A stretch of 6,418 bases of DNA, taken from Candidatus Aminicenantota bacterium (GTDB lineage Bacteria; Acidobacteriota; Aminicenantia; Aminicenantales; JAFGAV01). Below the pieces are notes generated by a model. It was not told the DNA's origin and did not search any database. It saw only the letters and a program-made list of their open reading frames with translations. The stretch spans positions 1 through 6,418 of the forward strand of contig VGJG01000105.1 in NCBI GenBank assembly GCA_016867615.1, given 5' to 3'. Both the position numbers and the translations under genes were made by a program. This document shows positions 1 through 5,361 of this stretch, piece by piece; positions within the stretch are counted from its first letter, which is position 1, and each line of letters starts with the position of its first letter.

Positions 1-2
1 GC

Positions 3-1925
3 CTGGGCCCGGCGGCCGGCCTCGTCCATAGGGTCGAGGGCCGACGGGCGACGGCCCGCAAGGTCATCATCCTCGGCTGCGACGGGCTGGACTCCCATCT
101 CTTCCGGGTCTGGCTCAAGGAAGGACTTCTGCCCGCCCACCAAAAGCTCATCGCCCGCGGCAGCTTCCGCCCCCTGGGCACGAGCCTCCCTCCCCAAAGC
201 CCGGTGGCCTGGTCGAATTTCATCACCGGCTGCGACCCGGGCGGCCACGGCATCTTCGACTTCATCCACCGCGACCCGAAAGAATATTTCCCCATCTTCA
301 GCGCCACCCTGACCGAGGACGCCCGGCGGACCCTGCGCCTGGGGAACGTCGTCCTGCCGCTGTCTTCGGGACGGGTCGTCAACCTCCGCCGGGGGCGGGC
401 CTTCTGGCAGCATCTGGAGGACCACGACATTCCGGCCACGGTCTTCAAGATGCCGGCCAACTACCCGCCCGTCTCCTCTCGCCAGAGGACGCTCTCCGGC
501 ATGGGCACTCCCGACCTCCTGGGAAGCTACGGCATCTGCAATTACTATACGACCCGCGTCCTTGACATCAATCAGGACATCGGCGGCGCCCGCGTCCACG
601 AGGTGTACGTCATCGGCAACCGGGTGGACGCCCGGCTGCCCGGGCCGGTGAATTCCTTCAAGGCCGACGGGCCCGAGACCTCGGTGGACTTCCACGTCTG
701 GATCGACCCCGTCCACCCCGTGGCCAAGGTCAGCCTCCAGGGCCGGGAGTTCATCCTCAAGGAAAAAGAATGGAGCGGCTGGCAGCGGGTCCGATTCAAC
801 CTCTTCCCCACCCAGAGCGCAAGCGGCATCTGCCTGTTCTATCTCAAGGAGGTGCGTCCCGATTTCAAGCTCTACGTCTCGCCGGTCAACGTCGACCCGG
901 CCGCGCCCAGCCTGCCGATCAGCACGCCCGAGAGCTACGCCCGGGAGCTCGAGAAGCGGTTCGGGCCCTTTTTCACCAAGGGGTTGCCGGCCGACACCTC
1001 GGCCCTGGACAACGACCTCCTCGACGAGGAGGAATTCCTGGCCATGGACGACCTCATCCTCGAGGAGAGCCGGGCCATGCTCGATTACGAGCTCGACCGC
1101 TTCGACTCCGGCCTGCTTTTTTATTATCTCTCCAGCACGGACCAGAGGCAGCACATGTTCTGGAGGCATCTCGACGCCTCCAGCCCGGCCCACGACCCGG
1201 CTCTCGCCTCCCGGTACGTCCACACCATCCGCGACATCTACGTCGAGGCGGACCGCATCCTGGACCGGGTCCTGAGCCGGGCGGACAAGGACACCGTCGT
1301 GCTGGTCATGTCCGACCACGGGTTCAACCCCTTCCACCGGGAGTTCAACCTCAACACCTGGCTCAAGGAGAACGGCTATCACCGCCTGGCCAAGGAATGG
1401 CGGGGCGGAGAGGAGCCCTTCTTTGCGAACACCGACTGGTCGAGGACGCGGGCCTACGGGCTGGGCATGAACGGTCTGTACCTCAACCTGAAAGGACGGG
1501 AGTCCCAGGGCGTCGTCCGGCCCGGCGCGGAGGCCGACAACCTCATTCACGAGATCGCTTCCAAGCTGGAGCGGACCGTGGACCCCAAAACCGGCCGGCG
1601 GGCGATCCTCAGGGCGTTCGCGGCCAAGGACGTGTACCGCGGCGCCTACGCCGCCGAGGCCCCGGACATCATCCTGGGGTTCGACCGCGGCTACCGCATG
1701 TCCTGGGGATCGCCGACCGGGCGCATGAGCCGGGAAGTGTTCAGCGACAACCGGGAGAAATGGAGCGGGGACCACATGGGCGCGCCCGAGACGCTGCCGG
1801 GCATCCTGGCGGTCAACCTGCCCGTCCGGTCCGAATATCCGGCCCTCTACGACCTGACGCCCTCGCTGTTGAGCCTGTTCGGCCTCGAGCGTCCCGGCGA
1901 AATGCGGGGCCGTTCCATCTTTTGA
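3..1925 (+). CDS. Alkaline phosphatase superfamily hydrolase (type I phosphodiesterase/nucleotide pyrophosphatase group), 5' truncated
   Basis: This is a metal-dependent hydrolase of phosphate mono- or diesters; the substrate is unknown. It is open at the left edge. The frame runs without a stop from base 3, giving 640 visible residues, with no ATG or GTG before the GTG at 204. That GTG is an internal valine inside the conserved motif QSPVAWSNFITG, so it is not the start. Visible active-site set: metal Asp of GCDG (codon 81-83), probable Ser nucleophile of QSPVAW (198-200), the D...QH.FW motif (Asp 1140-1142, His 1152-1154), the SDHGF metal pair (1314-1319) and a C-terminal GDH His (1773-1775). 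It ends in a family-typical segment, LTPSLLSLFGL. A beta-rich insertion lies roughly at bases 570-900. The first residues (LGPAAGLVHR) could be the end of a signal sequence, which would suggest export; this is inference. It is the first visible gene of a probable operon with the two genes downstream. The family call is firm; the substrate is not known. Confidence 0.9.
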   Translation: MGPAAGLVHRVEGRRATARKVIILGCDGLDSHLFRVWLKEGLLPAHQKLIARGSFRPLGTSLPPQSPVAWSNFITGCDPGGHGIFDFIHRDPKEYFPIFSATLTEDARRTLRLGNVVLPLSSGRVVNLRRGRAFWQHLEDHDIPATVFKMPANYPPVSSRQRTLSGMGTPDLLGSYGICNYYTTRVLDINQDIGGARVHEVYVIGNRVDARLPGPVNSFKADGPETSVDFHVWIDPVHPVAKVSLQGREFILKEKEWSGWQRVRFNLFPTQSASGICLFYLKEVRPDFKLYVSPVNVDPAAPSLPISTPESYARELEKRFGPFFTKGLPADTSALDNDLLDEEEFLAMDDLILEESRAMLDYELDRFDSGLLFYYLSSTDQRQHMFWRHLDASSPAHDPALASRYVHTIRDIYVEADRILDRVLSRADKDTVVLVMSDHGFNPFHREFNLNTWLKENGYHRLAKEWRGGEEPFFANTDWSRTRAYGLGMNGLYLNLKGRESQGVVRPGAEADNLIHEIASKLERTVDPKTGRRAILRAFAAKDVYRGAYAAEAPDIILGFDRGYRMSWGSPTGRMSREVFSDNREKWSGDHMGAPETLPGILAVNLPVRSEYPALYDLTPSLLSLFGLERPGEMRGRSIF

Positions 1926-1926
1926 T

Positions 1927-1934
1927 AAAGGAGA
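1927..1934 (+). promoter_or_regulatory. Ribosome binding site of the small RHH-like gene
   Basis: AAAGGAGA lies just after the phosphatase stop codon, with the AGGAG core six bases before the ATG at 1940. This strong Shine-Dalgarno match is the main reason to call the short frame at 1940-2131 a real gene with that start, rather than part of the much longer open frame that runs through the phosphatase out of phase. Confidence 0.8.
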
Positions 1935-1939
1935 CGCGC

Positions 1940-2131
1940 ATGGGTGCCGCCAAGGTCAAGCTCGACAAGGAGCTTTACGAAAAGGTCAAAAAATTCGCTT
2001 CGCTGGCGGGGTATGCTTCGCCCGAGGAATTCATCACCCACTGCCTGGAGAAAGAGCTCTCCAAAATAGAGGAATCGGACTCCGAGGAAGAAGTCAAGAA
2101 AAAGCTCAAGGGACTGGGCTACATCTCATAA
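1940..2131 (+). CDS. Small ribbon-helix-helix-like protein (63 aa) with charged C-terminal tail
   Basis: A 63-residue protein starting 14 bases after the phosphatase stop, with a strong ribosome binding site. Residues 5-40 (KVKLDKELYEKVKKFA..., then GYASPEEFITHCLEKEL) follow the pattern of ribbon-helix-helix (CopG/Arc type) domains: a short basic beta strand, helix A, a turn with Gly-Tyr, and helix B starting at SPEEF. RHH proteins normally bind DNA as dimers and often repress their own operon, so autoregulation is possible but unproven. After an acidic linker (EESDSEEE, 44-51) comes KKKLKGLGYIS. This resembles the LGYI-type tail I associate with the C-termini of some sulfatase and alkaline-phosphatase-like proteins. 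An alternative is a small partner or regulator of the phosphatase rather than a DNA-binding protein. Its A-rich, lysine-heavy codons differ from the GC-rich neighbours. Existence is well supported; function is only suggested. Confidence 0.75.
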   Translation: MGAAKVKLDKELYEKVKKFASLAGYASPEEFITHCLEKELSKIEESDSEEEVKKKLKGLGYIS

Positions 2132-2149
2132 AAGGGCCCTAAACGAGCC

Positions 2150-2157
2150 AAGGAGAG
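2150..2157 (+). promoter_or_regulatory. Ribosome binding site of the membrane protein gene
   Basis: AAGGAGAG precedes the ATG at 2168 by ten bases, a slightly long but workable spacing. It supports 2168 as the start. It lies in the 36-base gap after the small gene, which also contains the short palindrome AGGGCCCT (2133-2140). Confidence 0.6.
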
Positions 2158-2167
2158 CGGAAAAGCC

Positions 2168-2995
2168 ATGGGAACCGTGAACGGCGCGCTCGTCAAGGTT
2201 TTCGACGTGCTCTTCCTCCCCTTCTCCCGGCTCCATCCCTGGTGGGGGATGGTCTTCATTTCGCTCCTCACCGGGCTGTTCATGCTGTGGATCTTCAAAC
2301 GATTCTCGAACCAGAGGGCCATCCGCCGCACCAAAGACCGCATCAAGGCCCACCTTCTCGAATTCCGCCTCTACAAGGACAGCCCCTCGGCCACAGGACG
2401 GGCGTTCGGCCTGATCCTCATCCAAAACCTCCGCTATCTGAGCCTGACGCTCAAGCCGCTGCTGGTCATGATCATCCCCCTGGTTCTCATCCTGGCCCAG
2501 CTCAACGCCCGATTCGGTTGCCGGCCGCTCCGGACCGGCGAGAGCGTCCTCTTGAAAGTCAGGACAACGACGGGTGTCGACCTTCTCCGGACCGAAATCT
2601 CCCTGGGCTCCTCTCCGGGCTTCGTCGTCGAGACCCCTCCCCTCCGCATCGAAGAGGAACGCGAGATCGACTGGAGGATCCGCGCGGCCTCCCCCGGCCG
2701 TCATGAGATCGCCGTCCGCTTGGGCGGCGAGACCGTGAGCAAAAGCCTCGATATCGGAAAATCCGGGCTCAATGCCCTCTCGCCCCGGCGGCCCGGAGCA
2801 GGATTTTTCGACGCCCTCCTCAACCCGGCCGAAAAGCCTCTCCCCCGCCGCTCCCCTGCGGCTTCGGTGGAAATCGTTTATTCCGACTTTCGGTTTTCCC
2901 TCTTCGGCCCGCCCCTTCATTGGCTTCTCGTCTTTTTCGTCCTGACGCTGGCCTTCGGCCTGGGCCTCAAGGGCTTGTTCAAAGTCGAGATCTAA
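2168..2995 (+). CDS. Three-TM membrane protein with Oxa1/YidC/EMC3-like layout and extracytoplasmic beta domain
   Basis: A 275-residue integral membrane protein of unassigned function. Layout: hydrophobic segment 1 at about residues 26-44 (after HPWWG); a basic, helical, probably cytosolic stretch at 45-90 (KRFSNQRAIRRTKDRIKAH, then EFRLYKD); hydrophobic segment 2 at about 92-111 (KPLLVMIIPLVLILAQL); a predicted beta-rich soluble region at 112-249; and hydrophobic segment 3 at about 250-270 with a short C-terminal tail. A membrane helix followed by an SNQ..I...K..I basic coiled-coil hairpin and a helix starting KP.L is reminiscent of the Oxa1/YidC/EMC3 (DUF106) insertase superfamily. By the positive-inside rule the basic hairpin is cytosolic, which puts residues 112-249 outside. 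It probably belongs to the operon of the upstream phosphatase. A role in membrane protein or cell-envelope assembly is inference. It could also be an unrelated membrane protein. The gene call is firm and the family assignment is tentative. Confidence 0.8.
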   Translation: MGTVNGALVKVFDVLFLPFSRLHPWWGMVFISLLTGLFMLWIFKRFSNQRAIRRTKDRIKAHLLEFRLYKDSPSATGRAFGLILIQNLRYLSLTLKPLLVMIIPLVLILAQLNARFGCRPLRTGESVLLKVRTTTGVDLLRTEISLGSSPGFVVETPPLRIEEEREIDWRIRAASPGRHEIAVRLGGETVSKSLDIGKSGLNALSPRRPGAGFFDALLNPAEKPLPRRSPAASVEIVYSDFRFSLFGPPLHWLLVFFVLTLAFGLGLKGLFKVEI

Positions 2996-3028
2996 AAGGA
3001 ATACCGGGCGCACGGCCTTTTTCGTTCT

Positions 3029-3045
3029 AGAGCATCTCTTTTTTT
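3029..3045 (+). terminator. Weak candidate terminator after the membrane protein gene
   Basis: AGAG, a CAT loop and CTCT form a 4-bp hairpin that runs straight into seven T residues (3039-3045). The T tract is good, but the stem is short and AT-containing, so efficient intrinsic termination is doubtful. It lies 33 bases after the stop at 2995 and just before the AT-rich promoter-like segment. Confidence 0.25.
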
Positions 3046-3072
3046 ATGATGCGCTATGATATATTTAATAAC
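3046..3072 (+). promoter_or_regulatory. AT-rich promoter-like segment upstream of the aminotransferase
   Basis: This is the most AT-rich part of the window, inside the 116-base gap 2996-3111. It contains TATGAT (3055-3060), one mismatch from the sigma-70 -10 consensus, overlapping TATATT (3060-3065). No good -35 element is seen 16-18 bases upstream. If used, transcription would start near 3067 and leave a leader of about 45 bases before the ATG at 3112. The local AT dip between two GC-rich operons supports a promoter, but the exact element is uncertain. Confidence 0.35.
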
Positions 3073-3111
3073 AATGCCCAATCATCGAGTTCAGCGCGCG
3101 CCGGGGGTCCC

Positions 3112-4224
3112 ATGAAAATCGATGTCTTCAAGATGGAACGGATGCAATCGACCTGGGAAAATATCGTCGATTACAATCTCTCGGAAAGCGGCGTTCATCC
3201 CCTGTCCCTCCGGGAACTGGTCTCGGACGAGGAGCTCGAGGACATCCTCAAGCTCGAGCTCGGCTACACCCAGACGAACGGCACGCCGCCCCTCCGCCGC
3301 AACATCGCCCGCCTGTACCCGGGCGCGGACATCGAGCAGGTTCTGGTCACGGCCGGGTCCTCGGAAGCGAATTTCCTCCTCATGTGGCGGATGCTCGAGC
3401 CCGGCGACGAAGTCCTCTTCGAGCTGCCCAATTACATGCAGATGTGGGGGCTGCAGCGGGCGTTCCGGGCCAAGCCCAGATATTTTTGGCTTCGCGAGGA
3501 AAACGGCTGGGCCCTCGACCTCGACGAGCTCAAGAAGCTCGTCACGCGCAAGACCCGGATGATCGTCCTGACCAACCCCAACAACCCCACGGGGGCGATC
3601 CTCACCCCGGCCGAGATGGACGCCGTGGTCGCCCTGGCGGACAAGAGCGGCGCCTGGATCGTGGCCGACGAGGTCTACCAGGGCGCCGAACGGGACGGCC
3701 GGACGACGCCATCTTTCTGGGGCCGATACGACAAAACGGTTGTGGTCAACGGGTTGTCCAAAGCCTACGGCCTGCCGGGCCTCCGCGTCGGCTGGATGGT
3801 CGGGCCGCGGGATTTCATCCAGGGCACCTGGCCCTACCACGACTACACGACCATTTCCCTGAGCGCCCTGAGCGACAGGCTGGCCGAGACCGTCCTCAAA
3901 CCTGAGAACAGGGAAAAAATCCTGGGCCGGACGCGCTCGATCCTGCAGCGCAATTTCCCCGTGATCGAGACCTGGCTCGCCGGCCACGGCGGCCTCTTCC
4001 GCTTCGTCCCGCCCCGGGCGGGGGCCATCGCCTTCGTCCGCTACGGACTGAAGATGCCTTCCACGACCCTGGTCGAAAAGCTCATCCGCGGCCAGAGCGT
4101 CCTCCTCGTCCCCGGCGACCATTTCGAGATGGACGGGCATCTCCGCTTCGGGTTCGGGTCCGAAGAAGCGGCCCTGCGCTTCGCCCTGGCCCGCGTGGAC
4201 AGGTTCCTGGCCGAAGTCTCCTGA
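3112..4224 (+). CDS. Class I/II PLP-dependent aminotransferase (fold type I)
   Basis: A 370-residue PLP enzyme, normal length for the family, expected to be cytosolic. Visible motifs: NPNNPTG (155-161), DEVYQG (Asp186, which binds the pyridine nitrogen, and Tyr189), SKAYGLPGLRVGW with Schiff-base Lys217 and phosphate-binding Arg225, and LRFGFG with the likely carboxylate-binding Arg345. All key residues are present, so it should be active. Its amino-group donor and acceptor are unknown. The overall pattern (DYTTISLSAL, LLVPGDHFEM) recalls the branch containing capreomycidine synthase-like enzymes as well as ordinary aminotransferases. Start choice: an in-frame ATG at 3046 would add 22 low-complexity residues encoded by the AT-rich promoter-like segment. 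The ATG at 3112 begins MKIDVFKMER, which looks like a family N-terminus and follows GGGGG at 3103-3107. It is coupled to the cyclodeaminase-family gene that starts one base after its stop. Confidence 0.9.
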   Translation: MKIDVFKMERMQSTWENIVDYNLSESGVHPLSLRELVSDEELEDILKLELGYTQTNGTPPLRRNIARLYPGADIEQVLVTAGSSEANFLLMWRMLEPGDEVLFELPNYMQMWGLQRAFRAKPRYFWLREENGWALDLDELKKLVTRKTRMIVLTNPNNPTGAILTPAEMDAVVALADKSGAWIVADEVYQGAERDGRTTPSFWGRYDKTVVVNGLSKAYGLPGLRVGWMVGPRDFIQGTWPYHDYTTISLSALSDRLAETVLKPENREKILGRTRSILQRNFPVIETWLAGHGGLFRFVPPRAGAIAFVRYGLKMPSTTLVEKLIRGQSVLLVPGDHFEMDGHLRFGFGSEEAALRFALARVDRFLAEVS

Positions 4225-4225
4225 G

Positions 4226-5212
4226 ATGAACGTCCGGCTGCTGACCGAAGTCCAGATCAGGGGGCTTGTGGACATCGGGGAGACGATCACCGCGGTCGAA
4301 AAAAGCCTGGCCGATTTCTCCTCGGGAAAAATCATCCAGCCCGACGTCGTCAACTTCGACCTTCCCCAGCACCGGGGCGAGGTGCACATCAAATCGGCCC
4401 ACATCCGGGGGGAGGAATTCTACGTTATCAAGGTCGTCTCGGGCTTCTACGGGAACCCCGCCCGGGGACTGCCCGCGGGCAACGGCTTGATGCTCGTCTT
4501 CGAGGCCGAAACGGGGCGTCCGCTCGCCCTGCTCTTCGACAACGGCTACATCACCGAGATGAGAACGGCCGCGGCGGGCGCCGTGGCCGCCCGGCACCTG
4601 GCCCGGCAGTCCGTGTCGATCGTCGGGCTGGTGGGCGCCGGGAACCAGGCCCGCTTCCAGCTCCGGGCCCTGGCTGAGGTCCGCACCCCCAGGGAGGTCC
4701 GCGTCTGGAGCCGCGACCCTGCGCGCGCCGCGGCGTTCATCGAGGACATGAAACCCCTCCTGGCCGTCGAGTTCCGCGCCGTGAGCAGCCCGGCCGAGGC
4801 CGCCGGCGGTGCGGACCTCATCATCACCGCCACCCCCAGCAGGGTCCCGCTGCTGAAGAGCGCCTGGCTCAACCCCGGGGTCCATATCACCGCCGTGGGC
4901 AGCGACGGACCGGAGAAGACCGAGCTCGACCCGGAGATCCTGTCCCGCGCGGACCTCGTCTACTGCGATTCCATTGCCCAATGCTCCCGCCTGGGCGAGG
5001 TCCGCCACGCCCTGGAGAAAAAGGCGATCCGCCCCGACAAGATCGCCGGTGAGCTGGGCGAGATCGTCCTGGGCCTGAAGCCCGGCCGTTTCCACGAAGG
5101 ACAGATCACCGTGGCCGACCTGACCGGCCTGGGCGCCGAGGACGCGGCCGCGGCCGCCGTCGTCTATCGTAAAGCCCTGAGCTCGGGTCTGGGCACCTTC
5201 GTCGAGGTCTGA
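4226..5212 (+). CDS. Ornithine cyclodeaminase / mu-crystallin family protein
   Basis: A 328-residue NAD(P)-binding enzyme of standard family length. The family includes ornithine cyclodeaminase, archaeal-type alanine dehydrogenase, cyclic ketimine (pyrroline/piperideine-2-carboxylate) reductases and the siderophore-precursor enzyme SbnB. Visible features: HIKSAHI with Lys56; YVIKVVSGF with Lys69; EMRTAAAG with Arg113; a Rossmann dinucleotide motif GLVGAGNQA (134-142); ITATPSR (200-206); AVGSDGPEKTEL with the probable catalytic Asp227; and ADLTGLGAED near the C-terminus. Lys69, Arg113 and Asp227 match in pattern the substrate and catalytic residues described for ornithine cyclodeaminase. The TPSR...GSDGPEK stretch looks to me closest to alanine dehydrogenase/ketimine reductase-like members, so true ornithine cyclisation is not assured. 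No clear Shine-Dalgarno is seen. The start lies one base after the aminotransferase stop (TGAGATG), suggesting translational coupling and a shared pathway. Confidence 0.88.
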   Translation: MNVRLLTEVQIRGLVDIGETITAVEKSLADFSSGKIIQPDVVNFDLPQHRGEVHIKSAHIRGEEFYVIKVVSGFYGNPARGLPAGNGLMLVFEAETGRPLALLFDNGYITEMRTAAAGAVAARHLARQSVSIVGLVGAGNQARFQLRALAEVRTPREVRVWSRDPARAAAFIEDMKPLLAVEFRAVSSPAEAAGGADLIITATPSRVPLLKSAWLNPGVHITAVGSDGPEKTELDPEILSRADLVYCDSIAQCSRLGEVRHALEKKAIRPDKIAGELGEIVLGLKPGRFHEGQITVADLTGLGAEDAAAAAVVYRKALSSGLGTFVEV

Positions 5213-5242
5213 AACGGCTTCGAAGCGCGGGCTCTATCCTGA

Positions 5243-5268
5243 AGACGCGCCGCGGGTAGGGCGCGTCT
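5243..5268. terminator. Strong GC inverted repeat, possible terminator of the aminotransferase/cyclodeaminase unit
   Basis: AGACGCGCC (5243-5251) and GGCGCGTCT (5260-5268) are perfect 9-bp complements around an 8-base loop. It sits 30 bases after the cyclodeaminase-family stop, in the gap between two convergent genes. There is no T tract, so it is not a classical intrinsic terminator. It may act with Rho, stabilise the 3' end of the transcript, or terminate by stem strength alone. Confidence 0.45.
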
Positions 5269-5295
5269 CACTCCTGGGAGGTCGCGGCCCGCACC

Positions 5296-5340
5296 CCCGC
5301 CGACCGCGAGCCGGAATCCGGCGGGCGAGGCGTTCGCCTC
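5296..5340. repeat. Cluster of overlapping GC inverted repeats in the convergent gap
   Basis: Several potential hairpins lie together. CCCGCCG (5296-5302) pairs with CGGCGGG (5319-5325). Inside it, GCCGG-AAT-CCGGC (5310-5322) is a competing 5-bp hairpin. Next comes GAGGCG-TT-CGCCTC (5327-5340). A further palindrome, GCGGGCCCGC, follows at 5350-5359, just outside the minus-strand stop. They are placed to end the minus-strand hydrolase transcript, but none has a T tract on that strand. In such GC-rich DNA some of this self-complementarity is expected by chance. Confidence 0.35.
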
Positions 5341-5361
5341 TTCGGCAGGGCGGGCCCGCGG

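Noticed and set aside
770..1939. Long open frame out of phase with the phosphatase, continuing into the small gene
   Set aside because: It is rich in Arg, Gly and Pro with no recognisable domain, as expected for a shadow frame in GC-rich DNA, and it overlaps a clear phosphatase. Only its last 63 codons, from the ATG at 1940 with its own ribosome binding site, look like a gene.
2133..2140. Palindrome AGGGCCCT between the small gene and the membrane gene, considered as an operator for the RHH-like protein
   Set aside because: An 8-base GC palindrome is common by chance at this composition, is a single copy here, and lies inside the operon rather than at its promoter.
2126..3013. Antisense open frame of 295 codons opposite the membrane protein
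   Set aside because: Polar, repetitive composition with no domain. The plus-strand frame has coherent membrane segments and a ribosome binding site.
3091..4404. Antisense open frame of 437 codons opposite the aminotransferase
   Set aside because: Low-complexity Glu/Asp/Gly/Arg composition, no motifs, and it mirrors the codon structure of a well-supported plus-strand gene. This is a typical GC-rich shadow.
4082..5095. Antisense open frame of 337 codons opposite the cyclodeaminase-family gene
   Set aside because: Same shadow pattern. The plus strand has clear family motifs along the whole stretch.
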